Source: Centipeda artemidis DSM 19719
GTDB lineage: Bacteria; Bacillota; Negativicutes; Selenomonadales; Selenomonadaceae
NCBI RefSeq assembly: GCF_000426665.1
Contig: NZ_AUFU01000003.1
Span: 62,001 to 126,000, forward strand
Direction: 5' to 3'
DNA length: 64,000 bases
The number at the start of each line of letters is the position of its first letter. The first letter of the stretch is position 1. Of this stretch, positions 41,618 to 49,884 are shown in pieces. The notes under the pieces were generated by a model. That model saw nothing but the letters and a program-made list of their open reading frames with translations, searched no databases and was not told where the DNA came from. A program made the position numbers and the translations under genes.

Positions 41618-42429
41618 TTCAGCTCCATCACCGCCGCCAGTCTTCCCGTTGTCCCGCCCGAAGCACGGTAGGAATAATACCAAGTTCCTTCACACGCCGT
41701 ACATATATTGGCACAGTCGATCTGTTCCTCCGGAATGCCCGCCCCGATAAGCTGGATCCGGTTTGCCGCCCACAGATCGAGGTGTATCTCGCCGTCTTTC
41801 TCCGCGAGGATTTCCGCTTCATGACCGGGCATCGATGCGCGAAACTCTGCTGCCTCCGCCGCACCGACAGGATAGCACGCGGCGCTGATCGAGGGTCCAA
41901 TCCCTGCGAGGAGATCCCGGGGCTTCGTCCCGAACTCCTCAGTCATGCGATGAGCGGTCTTTGCCGCAATATGATGCAGTGTGCCGTCACGCCCCGCATG
42001 GATCACCGCACCCGCATGCCGCACAGGATCATAGAGCAGAACGGGCACACAGTCGGCAAAGCAGAGCATGAGCGGCACGCCGCAGTCATTCGTGATAAGC
42101 GCGTCGGCGTCCGCCATCGCGTCCGCATAGTCATGCGCCCCGCGCCCCGCATCACGGCGCATGACGCGCACAATCTCCGTTCCGTGCACCTGCCGCACCG
42201 AGCAGATGCGCTCCGCATCAAGTCCCATCGCCCGCATATAGCGTACGCGGTTCTCCCACACGGCCGCAGGATCGTCACCGACATGCAGTGCCATGTTCAG
42301 AGTATCATACGGCGCCGCGCTCACCCCGCCCTGCCGTGCCGAAAAGCCGTGTACCACTTTGTCCTCGGGAAAGATGTCCAGCCGCCCGTTCCATAAATTA
42401 TCGCCGATCCGCTGCAATACAAAACTCAT
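41614..42429 (-). CDS. pgeF: Laccase-domain protein PgeF (purine nucleoside phosphorylase/muropeptide editing)
   Basis: 271 residues. VHGFSARQGGVS near 27, SVRQVHGTEIV near 77, CFADCVPVLLYDP near 124 and VIHAGRDGTLHHIAA near 142 give the His-Cys-His zinc set of the YfiH/PgeF family. The usual HAGWRGT reads HAGRDGT here, with the Trp lost. The C-terminus YSYRASGGTTGRLAAVM is typical. Homologues remove wrongly built peptidoglycan precursors (E. coli) or act on adenosine. The ATG overlaps the radical SAM stop. Confidence 0.9.
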   Translation of the reverse strand: MSFVLQRIGDNLWNGRLDIFPEDKVVHGFSARQGGVSAAPYDTLNMALHVGDDPAAVWENRVRYMRAMGLDAERICSVRQVHGTEIVRVMRRDAGRGAHDYADAMADADALITNDCGVPLMLCFADCVPVLLYDPVRHAGAVIHAGRDGTLHHIAAKTAHRMTEEFGTKPRDLLAGIGPSISAACYPVGAAEAAEFRASMPGHEAEILAEKDGEIHLDLWAANRIQLIGAGIPEEQIDCANICTACEGTWYYSYRASGGTTGRLAAVMELK

Positions 42430-44174
42430 GATATTTTCCTTTCCACACCCGTGCAGACACCGCACCGCGTACACCCGTCGGTACAACAGGGCGTCGATTT
42501 CAGCGTCTGCGCCCGCACATATTCCTGTCTGAGATAATGTTTCGTAAACCCCATATCGAGATGTTCCCACGGGAGGATGTCGTCCTCCGCCCATGCAGGA
42601 TTCAGATAAAAGTCCGGCGAAAGCCCCTCCACTTTCATCTCCGGCACGAGATCCTTTGCGCCGCGCCCCTCGGCGGCACGGATCAGCGGCTCCGAGAGCC
42701 GGCGGTCTCCGCGCGCAAGGATCGCCTGTACGAGCGCTTCCTTGGGCGACTCGAAATGCACGATGATGCGGGGGCGGCGGCGCAGCGCCGTGACGATCCG
42801 CTTCATAACGGCGTCGAGACGCTTCTTATCCGCCATCGGCATCCACTGGAACGGCGTGAACGGCTTCGGCACGAAGGGGTTCACACTGAGCGTCAGCGTC
42901 CCCCTACAGCCCTTCTCGTCCATATAGTCGCGCAGGCGCGCGGCGAGGTCGATGATTGCCTCAATGTCGGCATCCTCTTCAAAGGGAAGCCCGACCATGA
43001 TGTAGAGCTTGAAATTCGGGATGTGCGCCGCTGCACCGAGATCGATCGCCGTAAAGAGGTGATGTTCCTCGATCCCCTTGTTGATGACCGCGCGCATCCG
43101 CGCACTGCCCGCCTCAGGAGCCAGCGTGAGCGTCCGCAGACCACTCGCAGCAAGGGATTCCACGAGCTCACGCGTCACCGAATCCGCACGGAATGAGGCG
43201 ACAGACATCGACAGCCCCGTCCCGAGGATGGAACGGCAGAGCGCGTCGATCTCCGGGTAGTCCGAAATCGCCGCGCCCATGAGACCGATTTTTTTCCCAT
43301 AGGAAAGGGCGTCCCGCACCTGCGCCTCGATCACGGGGAGCGATCGGCTGCGCGGACGGCGGAAACAATACCCCGCCATGCAAAAACGGCAATGCCGCCC
43401 GCAGCCGCGGGCTGTTTCAATGAGGTAAAAATTGAACTCCGTATCGTCGGTGACGATGATCGTATGCGCCGGATAAGCGTCGAGATCGCGTACCCACTGC
43501 CGCCGAATACGCGGCGGCGCGCCGTCCGCGGGAAGAAGTGCCGTCATCCGCCCGCCAGGTGCAAAGGACGGCGTATAGAGCGCGGGCACATACACACCGG
43601 GAACGTGTGCGAGCCGCCGCAGCAGCGCCGCCCGATCCTCTCTCGCGCACATCCCCTCATGATAGGCGTCCATCAGAGCGCCGACGGTCTCCTCCCCCTC
43701 GCCGATGATGAAGGCGTCGACCACGGCGGCAAGGGGCTCGGGGTTGAATGTCGCACAGGGGCCGCCCGCAATAACGAGAGGATCCCGGTCACCGCGTTCC
43801 GCCGCACGTATTTGGACACGGCTGAGCGAAAGCATTTTGACGACGTGAAAATAGTCCGGCTCAAAGGAAACGGCAAAGCCGATGACGGCGAAACAGGAAA
43901 GCGGTGTCTGCGTCTCCACGCTCATCATCGGCGTCTGCGTGCGCTCATAACGCGGGAGTTCCGTGCGGTCAGGCAGGAAGACGCGCTCGCACGCGGTATC
44001 GCCGCGGCGATTGAGGAGATCATAGATGATATGCAGCCCGAGGTTCGACATGCCGACAAAATAGGTGTTCGGATAGACAAGAGCAAAGCGCGTGCGTCCG
44101 CCCGGCGGCCTTCTCACATACCCGTGCTCCTGCGCGAGCCGTGCGATAATGCCGTTTTTCAATCGCTGATCCAC
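42426..44174 (-). CDS. Radical SAM protein with N-terminal B12-binding-like domain
   Basis: 582 residues. N-terminal domain in the style of B12-binding folds (LVYPNTYFVGMSNLGLHIIY), then the radical SAM core with ARGCGRHCRFCMAGY near 258-272 (CxxxCxxC), and a C-terminal cysteine cluster CCTDGCTRCGVC. This is the uncharacterised family often found beside nrdR and rodZ-like genes or fused to a DUF2344 protein; that fusion is missing here. The substrate is unknown. It starts 24 bases after nrdR. Confidence 0.88.
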   Translation of the reverse strand: MDQRLKNGIIARLAQEHGYVRRPPGGRTRFALVYPNTYFVGMSNLGLHIIYDLLNRRGDTACERVFLPDRTELPRYERTQTPMMSVETQTPLSCFAVIGFAVSFEPDYFHVVKMLSLSRVQIRAAERGDRDPLVIAGGPCATFNPEPLAAVVDAFIIGEGEETVGALMDAYHEGMCAREDRAALLRRLAHVPGVYVPALYTPSFAPGGRMTALLPADGAPPRIRRQWVRDLDAYPAHTIIVTDDTEFNFYLIETARGCGRHCRFCMAGYCFRRPRSRSLPVIEAQVRDALSYGKKIGLMGAAISDYPEIDALCRSILGTGLSMSVASFRADSVTRELVESLAASGLRTLTLAPEAGSARMRAVINKGIEEHHLFTAIDLGAAAHIPNFKLYIMVGLPFEEDADIEAIIDLAARLRDYMDEKGCRGTLTLSVNPFVPKPFTPFQWMPMADKKRLDAVMKRIVTALRRRPRIIVHFESPKEALVQAILARGDRRLSEPLIRAAEGRGAKDLVPEMKVEGLSPDFYLNPAWAEDDILPWEHLDMGFTKHYLRQEYVRAQTLKSTPCCTDGCTRCGVCTGVERKIS

Positions 44175-44198
44175 GCCCTGCCTCTTCCTTTCACGTCG

Positions 44199-44669
44199 TT
44201 ACTCTTTCTCCTTCCCCTTGTGCGCGCGCAGTGTTTCAAGTTCCTCAATAAAATTTGTAATATCGTCAAATTTACGATAGACGGAGGCAAAGCGGATATA
44301 TGCCACCTCGTCAAAATCCTTCAGCCGCTCCATCACAATCTCGCCGAGCTTCTCGGACGGAACTTCCGGCTCCGTACGATTGCGGATGTCACGTTCGATC
44401 TCGGCAACAAAATTCGTAATCTGCTCCATCGAGATGTCCCGCTTATCACAGGAACGAATGATGCCCGTCATCAGCTTGTCACGGCTGAACGGCTCGCGGC
44501 GATTGTCTCGCTTTACCACCATGAGCGGCATTTTTTCGACTGCCTCGTAGGTGGTAAATCGCCGCCCGCATTCAGGGCATTCGCGACGGCGGCGAATCGT
44601 CGTCCCGTCATCGGCGGCGCGGGAGTCAACGACCCTGCTGTCCGGCTGCTTGCAAAAAGGACATTTCAT
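44199..44669 (-). CDS. nrdR: Ribonucleotide reductase transcriptional repressor NrdR
   Basis: 156 residues. Zinc ribbon MKCPFCKQPDSRVVDSR with CPECGRRFTTYE, then the ATP-cone (PLMVVKRDNRREPFSRDKL). Senses dATP/ATP and represses nrd genes. The ATG at 44669 (AGGTGG five bases ahead) gives the usual start MKCPFC; a GTG three codons earlier is rejected. No nrd gene is in the window. Confidence 0.96.
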   Translation of the reverse strand: MKCPFCKQPDSRVVDSRAADDGTTIRRRRECPECGRRFTTYEAVEKMPLMVVKRDNRREPFSRDKLMTGIIRSCDKRDISMEQITNFVAEIERDIRNRTEPEVPSEKLGEIVMERLKDFDEVAYIRFASVYRKFDDITNFIEELETLRAHKGKEKE

Positions 44670-44696
44670 CGGATCCACCTTTCCTCATGCACGATA

Positions 44697-45587
44697 TTAC
44701 CGCATATTCTTTGTGTCCTTGGATGCGTCCTTCGGCGAACGTACGGGCTGCGGAGTTTTCTCCGCCTCGGCGGACGGGCGCGGTGCGGGCATACTTACGG
44801 TATCTTTCAGATCCTTTGTCGTCTTTGTGAAGCGGCGTTCGACAACCTCGCCGACAGCGCCGAACTTGCCAAGCTTCTTTCCGTTCGCCGTTACCTCGAC
44901 TGCCCCCGCATTCCCCGCACGCACGACAATACTGTCCTTGCCCTGCCAGTTCTCAGTCACTCCTTCTTCGAGGATCCCTTCATAGACGGTTTCTCCGTCC
45001 ACCTGCACCTCTGTCCAGCAGCGCTCGCTGAGGTGTATGCTGACACGAACGTCCTGTGCGGCGGCACTGCGCGCCTCATCCGCCGCGTCCGCCTCTGCCG
45101 CGGGTGCGGCGACAGTAGTTTTTTCGGACGGTACCTGCGCCGTCTCACGCGCCGGTGTATTGATATAGGAGACGAGTGCCGCCCCTCCGCCGACGAGGGC
45201 GGCGAGGACGATGATTCCCACAGCGAGTTTCCCAAAGATCCCTGCATAGGACGACGAACCGTTGCCGCCGATCGATATTTTGGAAAGCGATTCGTCGCCT
45301 ACACTGCTGAGCGTAACGCGGTGCGGCTTTTCCTCTGCGGGTGGGGGCGGTGCGATCGGTGTTCCCTGCTCCTCGGCAAACTGCTGCATAAGTTTCTCCG
45401 CATCGAGCCGCAGAAAACTCGCATAGTTGCGGACAAACCCCTTGGCATAGACCATTCCGGGCAATCCTTCAATATTGCCCCGCTCGATACACTCGATGTA
45501 TAGCGCACGGATACTCGTTCCCTTTTCGATGTCCGCAATCGTCATCCCTTGTTTCTCGCGCTCTTTTCGCAGGACGTCGCCAACCAT
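44697..45587 (-). CDS. rodZ: RodZ-like helix-turn-helix membrane protein
   Basis: 296 residues. Cytoplasmic HTH_25 domain at 1-70 (LRKEREKQGMTIADIEKGTS), a linker, one membrane span near 118-140 (LAVGIIVLAALVGGGAALVS), an Ala/Glu-rich linker and a DUF4115-type periplasmic domain (RVSIHLSERCWTEVQVDG). Positions MreB and controls rod shape. The tail is Pro/Lys-rich. First gene of the cluster running to pyrR; GGGAGGAG precedes the ATG. Confidence 0.9.
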   Translation of the reverse strand: MVGDVLRKEREKQGMTIADIEKGTSIRALYIECIERGNIEGLPGMVYAKGFVRNYASFLRLDAEKLMQQFAEEQGTPIAPPPPAEEKPHRVTLSSVGDESLSKISIGGNGSSSYAGIFGKLAVGIIVLAALVGGGAALVSYINTPARETAQVPSEKTTVAAPAAEADAADEARSAAAQDVRVSIHLSERCWTEVQVDGETVYEGILEEGVTENWQGKDSIVVRAGNAGAVEVTANGKKLGKFGAVGEVVERRFTKTTKDLKDTVSMPAPRPSAEAEKTPQPVRSPKDASKDTKNMR

Positions 45588-45640
45588 GAGATCTCCTCCC
45601 GGAACAATGTTGCTCTCTGTTTATCGTGTCGTTGATACTA

Positions 45641-45669
45641 ATTATACATGAAGTACCCTATAAAGACAA
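45641..45669 (-). promoter_or_regulatory. Promoter for the rodZ-to-pyrR cluster
   Basis: Minus-strand TTGTCT, 17-base spacer, TATAAT, ending just before the stop of the upstream cysteine desulfurase gene. No terminator separates the two units. Confidence 0.7.
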
Positions 45670-45674
45670 ATATT

Positions 45675-46820
45675 TCACTGCAGTTCTTCTGCAATCGCCG
45701 CAAGCGTCTCTGCAAAACTAAGGACATCCTCGCGCGTAGTGTGGCGTCCAAGGCTCACGCGGATACAGGTGCGTGCCACATCCTCCGAACACCCCATTGC
45801 GCGCAGCACATGCGATACCTGCGCTGCACCCGCGCTGCACGCGCTCCCCGCCGAGACGGCAAATCCTGCAAGATCAAGACGAATGAGCAGCGTGTCCTGT
45901 GCGATCCCCGCAATGCCGAAGTTCAGGACGCCGGCAAGCCGATTGTCCCGATCTCCATGAAACGAGATGGACCGAATCCTTCCGATGCGTTCGCGCAGGA
46001 GCTCCGTATAGGCGTGCAGGCGTTCCTCCTCCGCGGTCTGCTCGGTACATGCGATCTCCGCCGCTCTGCCGCAGGCGACAATCCCCGCCGTGTTTTCTGT
46101 CCCCGCGCGCATGTCGCGCTCCTGGGCGCCGCCGTAGAAAAACGGTGCGATGGCCGTGCCGCGCCGCACATACAGTGCGCCGACCCCTTTTGCGCCATAA
46201 AATTTATGCGCGGAGAGAGAGAGCGCATCAACGCCGAGCACATTCACGTCGAGAGGGATATGACCGACCGCCTGCACTGCATCCGTATGGAACGGGATGC
46301 CGTGTGTACGGAGCAGTGTCCCGATCTCTGCAATGGGCTGAATGCTCCCAACCTCGTTATTCGCCGTCATGATCGAAACGAGTACCGTATCCTGCCGGAG
46401 CGCCGCCGAGACATCCGCAGGATCGATGCGCCCCGCCGTGTCTACCGGCAGATAGGTAACGGAAAACCCGCGGTGCTCCATCGCACGGCAACTCTCGAGC
46501 ACCGCATGATGTTCAATGGACGAGGTAACGATGTGCGCCCCCTTCCCCGCAGTGCGCCCCGCCTCCGCGAGCCCCCGAATCGCCCAGTTGTCGCTCTCCG
46601 TGCCGCCGCTCGTGAAGAAAATCTCTTCGGGCAGAGCCCCAATGAGCGCCGCTGTCTTTTCCCGTGCACGATCGATACCACGCCGCGCAAGCTGACCAAA
46701 CGTATGCAGGCTCGACGGGTTCCCGTAAACGCCTGAGAGATAGGGCTGCATCGCCTCGTAAACACGCGGATCAATCGGCGTCGTTGCCGCATGGTCAAGA
46801 TAGACGATCCGCTCACTCAT
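45675..46820 (-). CDS. Cysteine desulfurase (NifS/IscS family)
   Basis: 381 residues from MSERIVYLDHAATTPID. The PLP-lysine segment ALSLSAHKFYGAKGVGALYV near 194-213 and the catalytic cysteine loop GSACSAGAAQVSHVL near 319 are clear. Supplies sulfur for Fe-S clusters and tRNA thiolation. No iscU or mnmA is adjacent. It overlaps the Rrf2 stop by four bases (ATGA). Confidence 0.93.
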   Translation of the reverse strand: MSERIVYLDHAATTPIDPRVYEAMQPYLSGVYGNPSSLHTFGQLARRGIDRAREKTAALIGALPEEIFFTSGGTESDNWAIRGLAEAGRTAGKGAHIVTSSIEHHAVLESCRAMEHRGFSVTYLPVDTAGRIDPADVSAALRQDTVLVSIMTANNEVGSIQPIAEIGTLLRTHGIPFHTDAVQAVGHIPLDVNVLGVDALSLSAHKFYGAKGVGALYVRRGTAIAPFFYGGAQERDMRAGTENTAGIVACGRAAEIACTEQTAEEERLHAYTELLRERIGRIRSISFHGDRDNRLAGVLNFGIAGIAQDTLLIRLDLAGFAVSAGSACSAGAAQVSHVLRAMGCSEDVARTCIRVSLGRHTTREDVLSFAETLAAIAEELQ

Positions 46821-47260
46821 TGATTGCACCCAACATGCGCGTGATCGCCGCGCAGGAGATGCGCAAGGGAAATATTATTCAGCACGGAATTGATTGCTGC
46901 GCATACTTCTTCCCAAATTTGGCGCGTCGCGCATGCGCCCGCATGAACGCAGCTCTGATCCCCTGCATCCACATCGGTGAGCAGGCAGTCAACGAGCGCG
47001 ATAGGCCCCTCCACCGCCGTGATGATCTCTCCAATGGTCACCTCTGCGGGCGGACGGGAGAGCGTATAGCCGCCCTGCGCACCGCGTACGCTCTCTACAA
47101 GTCCCGCACGCCGTAGCGGCAGCATAAGCTGTTCGAGATAGTTCTCCGATATCCCCTGCGATTTTGCAATTGTCTTAATCGGTACAACGCCCTCCCCATA
47201 ATGCAGGGCAAGTTCATAGAGCGCCGTAACGCTGTACCGCCCCTTTGTCGATAGTTTCAT
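46817..47260 (-). CDS. Rrf2 family transcriptional regulator (IscR-like)
   Basis: 147 residues. Winged helix with MKLSTKGRYSVTALYELAL and GISENYLEQLMLPLRRAGL; GAQGGYTLSRPPAEVTIGEI follows. Three cysteines (DCLL, DQSCVHAGAC) are placed as in the 2Fe-2S site of IscR. It probably represses its own operon when Fe-S clusters are plentiful, as IscR does. It is the first gene under a perfect consensus promoter. Confidence 0.92.
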   Translation of the reverse strand: MKLSTKGRYSVTALYELALHYGEGVVPIKTIAKSQGISENYLEQLMLPLRRAGLVESVRGAQGGYTLSRPPAEVTIGEIITAVEGPIALVDCLLTDVDAGDQSCVHAGACATRQIWEEVCAAINSVLNNISLAHLLRGDHAHVGCNQ

Positions 47261-47326
47261 ATAATACTCCCGAGGTGCTCACCGCACGGTTCACCCCCCA
47301 CCGATTTATGTGATTTTATCTTTTCT

Positions 47327-47355
47327 ATTATAAATGAGATGATGCCGCCTGTCAA
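47327..47355 (-). promoter_or_regulatory. Perfect consensus promoter for rrf2-cysteine desulfurase
   Basis: TTGACA, exactly 17 bases, TATAAT on the minus strand, directly after the dut stop. A promoter this strong normally needs a repressor, which fits autoregulation by the Rrf2 protein. Confidence 0.9.
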
Positions 47356-47359
47356 AACT

Positions 47360-47812
47360 CTATGCGCCCGTCGAGCCAAAACCGCCCGTCCGCGCTGCGC
47401 CGTGTCCCGCCGCATCCCCGTCCACCGTCAGGTAGGTGGTGAAAATCCCCTGCGCGATGCGCTCGCCCGCCGCGATACGCACCGCCTCCGCACCGTAGTT
47501 AAAGATTGGAATGAGGATATGTCCTTCGTTCTCCGCGTTTCCATAGTAGTCCGCATCAATCACGCCGACGCCGTTCATCAGCATGAGGTGCTTCTTAAAC
47601 GCCGCACTCGAACGGATATAGACCAACAGCACCTCATTTTCCTGCATATACGCCTTCACTCCTGTCGGCACGAGCTTCCCCTCGCCCGGCGCAATCTCGA
47701 CCGACTCCGCTGCGGCAAAGTCATAGCCCGTGCTCGCGCCCGTCTTGCGCTCCGGAAGATGAACGCCGCTGCTCTCATAGAGCGTAACAACTTCAAACCC
47801 TCGCGTTCTCAT
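47360..47812 (-). CDS. dut: dUTP diphosphatase
   Basis: 150 residues. Trimeric dUTPase motifs in order: TGASTGYDFAA (motif 1, about 24-34), IRSSAAFKK (2), GVGVIDADYYGN (3, with the catalytic Asp), GERIAQGIF (4), and the C-terminal GFGSTGA (5). Motif 2 reads RSSAAFK where RSGLAxK is usual. Keeps uracil out of DNA. GAGAGG precedes the ATG. Confidence 0.93.
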   Translation of the reverse strand: MRTRGFEVVTLYESSGVHLPERKTGASTGYDFAAAESVEIAPGEGKLVPTGVKAYMQENEVLLVYIRSSAAFKKHLMLMNGVGVIDADYYGNAENEGHILIPIFNYGAEAVRIAAGERIAQGIFTTYLTVDGDAAGHGAARTGGFGSTGA

Positions 47813-47828
47813 TGTGCTTCCTCTCTAA

Positions 47829-47867
47829 AGAAAAACCGCCGCGCCGAATCGCCTCATTCGGTGCGGC
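47829..47867 (-). terminator. Terminator after hfq
   Basis: GCCGC-CCGAAT pairs with ATTCGG-GCGGC with one mismatch, and the minus strand then reads GGTTTTTC. Separates MBL-miaA-hfq from dut. Confidence 0.85.
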
Positions 47868-47890
47868 AGCATCGTGCTTTCTTCTTTCGG

Positions 47891-48118
47891 CTACTCGATC
47901 GGCACCTTGACAGTTGCGGACGGCGTGATGGTGGAGATTGCATGTTTATAAATCATCTGCTGTTTCCCCATGCTGTCAACCATGACGATAAAGTTGTCAA
48001 ACCCCTTGACTACGCCCTTGATCTGAAAGCCGTTGACCAAATGGATGATAACGGGGACGCTGTCCTTTCGCACTTGATTGAGGAAGCCGTCCTGTAAATT
48101 GATGATTTTTGCCGTCAT
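47891..48118 (-). CDS. hfq: RNA chaperone Hfq
   Basis: 75 residues from [19 protein letters not shown]. Sm1 motif with [10 protein letters not shown] and [19 protein letters not shown], then the Sm2 motif [10 protein letters not shown]. Hexameric, pairs small RNAs with mRNAs. The ATG at 48118 overlaps the miaA stop (ATGA), as in many bacteria. The Sm2 motif reads YKHAI, the classical form. Confidence 0.96.
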   Translation of the reverse strand: MTAKIINLQDGFLNQVRKDSVPVIIHLVNGFQIKGVVKGFDNFIVMVDSMGKQQMIYKHAISTITPSATVKVPIE

Positions 48119-49083
48119 GCTAAAAATCCCCTTTCTTTGCTCTCCCGCCATGTCTCTATATCGGCGAGAATCTGACACGTGAGTTCCGCCGCCGTATGCG
48201 TATCCGCATCATATCGGCGGATATAAGACATTTTGCGGTACCATGTCATTTGGCGCTTTGCAAAGTGCCGCGTTGCCGTCTTGATCTGTTCGATCGTCTC
48301 TTCCAGACGCATCTCGCCCGCGAGATACGCCGCCGTCTCCTTGTAGCCGATGCCCTTCATCGCGGGGGCATCTCGCCCCACACCGCTTGCAAGAAGCCGC
48401 CGCACCTCGTCGACGAGTCCCGCCGCGAACATCGCGTCGACGCGTGCGTTGATACGCTCATAAAGATGTGCACGTTCCCGTACGAGTCCAATAACAAAGG
48501 CATCGTAAACCGTTTCGCCTTTGCGGTGCGCGCTGTCCTGCGAGATGCGCTCACCACCGCAATAAAATGTCTCGAGCGCACGGATCACGCGCCGCACATT
48601 GTTTGGATGCAGACGCGCGGCAGTCTCCGGGTCGCGCCGCGCGAGCAGCGCGTGGACGAACACATTCCCCCTGCACGCAGCGAGACGATGCATTCGTGCA
48701 CGAAACCGCTGACTCCCCGGCGTCGCGTTGAAATCGTAGCCCTCGATCAGCGCCTTGATATAAAGTCCTGTCCCACCAACGATGAAGGGTATTTTCCCTG
48801 CTGCCTCATGCAGGGGAATCAGTCGCCGGGCATGCGCGACGAAATCCGTCACACTGAACGATTCCTCCGCCTCCAGTATATCGACGAGATGATGCACCAC
48901 AGAGGCGCGCTCCTCCGCCGTCGGCTTTGCGCTGCCGATGTCAAAGCCGCGGTAGAGCAGCATCGAATCGCCCGAGATGATGTCCGTCCGGAGGTGCTCT
49001 GCCAGATGTAGTGAGAGCTCCGTCTTGCCCACCGCCGTAGGCCCTAGAAGAACGAGGAGCGGTGACTTTTTTCCCGCGCTCAA
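48115..49083 (-). CDS. miaA: tRNA dimethylallyltransferase MiaA
   Basis: About 322 residues. P-loop [18 protein letters not shown] near 12, [19 protein letters not shown] near 37, [19 protein letters not shown] near 100. Adds the dimethylallyl group to A37 of UNN-reading tRNAs. I start at a TTG (49083) that overlaps the MBL stop as TTGA; the frame upstream is a shadow of the MBL gene, and no ATG fits the family N-terminus. The Shine-Dalgarno is weak. Confidence 0.9.
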   Translation of the reverse strand: MSAGKKSPLLVLLGPTAVGKTELSLHLAEHLRTDIISGDSMLLYRGFDIGSAKPTAEERASVVHHLVDILEAEESFSVTDFVAHARRLIPLHEAAGKIPFIVGGTGLYIKALIEGYDFNATPGSQRFRARMHRLAACRGNVFVHALLARRDPETAARLHPNNVRRVIRALETFYCGGERISQDSAHRKGETVYDAFVIGLVRERAHLYERINARVDAMFAAGLVDEVRRLLASGVGRDAPAMKGIGYKETAAYLAGEMRLEETIEQIKTATRHFAKRQMTWYRKMSYIRRYDADTHTAAELTCQILADIETWRESKERGFLA

Positions 49084-49757
49084 AGCTCGAGTGTTTCGCC
49101 CGGGGCAACGATGCAGACTGCTGCGCGCGTCATCGCCTCCGTGACCTCCTTGTAGCGGTGGACTTCCTGCTCGATGACCAGCCATGTATTATAGTGAATG
49201 GGGATCACATGGCTCGCGTTGACCCACTGCGCCGCCTGTGCCGCGTCCTCGAGTCCCATCGTATAGTTGTCGCCGATGGGCAGCACCGCATAGTCGATCG
49301 TATCCTTGCGCCCGATGAGCTGCATGTCGCTGAACAGCGCCGTATCGCCGGCGTAGTAAACGACCTTATCCCCGATGTAGATAACAAAGCCGCACGCAAC
49401 GCCGCCGGGCACACCCGCGCTGTGATGCGCGACCGTCATGCGCACCTTGCCGAACGGCAGTGTGATCGAGCCTCCAAGATTCATTGGGAACGATTTCAGC
49501 TCGGCGAGTGCCTGCGCCTGACAGACGTCAATGACCTCCGGGATCGCAACGATCGCCGCGCCCGTGCGCGCCGCGATCGACGGCGCATCGCCGAGATGAT
49601 CCCCGTGCGCGTGAGTGAGCAGGATATAATCGCAGTCCACGTCGTTCGCCGAAACGCTTGCCGTCGGGTTCCCGGTCAGGAATGGGTCAACAAGGATCCT
49701 ATGCGTGCCGTCATCCAACAGAAACGCCGCGTGCCCAAAGTAATGAAAACAAACCAT
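49080..49757 (-). CDS. Metallo-beta-lactamase-fold hydrolase (UPF0173 family)
   Basis: 225 residues, the family length. Metal motif THAHGDHLGDA near 45, HHSAGVPGGVACGF near 112, YYAGDTALFSDM near 136 and PIHYNTW near 190. UlaG-like enzymes hydrolyse phosphodiester, lactone or related bonds; the substrate is unknown. The ATG at 49757 (MVCFHYFGH) has GAGGAGG nine bases upstream. First gene of the unit MBL-miaA-hfq. Confidence 0.9.
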   Translation of the reverse strand: MVCFHYFGHAAFLLDDGTHRILVDPFLTGNPTASVSANDVDCDYILLTHAHGDHLGDAPSIAARTGAAIVAIPEVIDVCQAQALAELKSFPMNLGGSITLPFGKVRMTVAHHSAGVPGGVACGFVIYIGDKVVYYAGDTALFSDMQLIGRKDTIDYAVLPIGDNYTMGLEDAAQAAQWVNASHVIPIHYNTWLVIEQEVHRYKEVTEAMTRAAVCIVAPGETLEL

Positions 49758-49791
49758 CGCGTTCATCCTCCTCTTCATAGACTTTTTTATC

Positions 49792-49819
49792 ATTATACGA
49801 TATGCCCGTATAATGTCAA
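49792..49819 (-). promoter_or_regulatory. Promoter for MBL-miaA-hfq
   Basis: Perfect TTGACA and TATAAT with a 16-base spacer on the minus strand, starting four bases after the ileS terminator's T tract. Confidence 0.85.
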
Positions 49820-49822
49820 TAT

Positions 49823-49863
49823 GAAAAAGCCGCCTGAATGAAGTGATGTCCTTCATTCAGGCG
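49823..49863 (-). terminator. Terminator after ileS
   Basis: A perfect 13-bp stem (CGCCTGAATGAAG and its complement) around a seven-base loop, followed on the minus strand by GCTTTTTCAT. Confidence 0.9.
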
Positions 49864-49884
49864 ACTTTCCCAATGTCTTTTTCC

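Noticed and set aside
43392-45503. 703-codon frame opposite the radical SAM, nrdR and rodZ genes
   Set aside because: Crosses three real genes and their gaps; composition is not protein-like.
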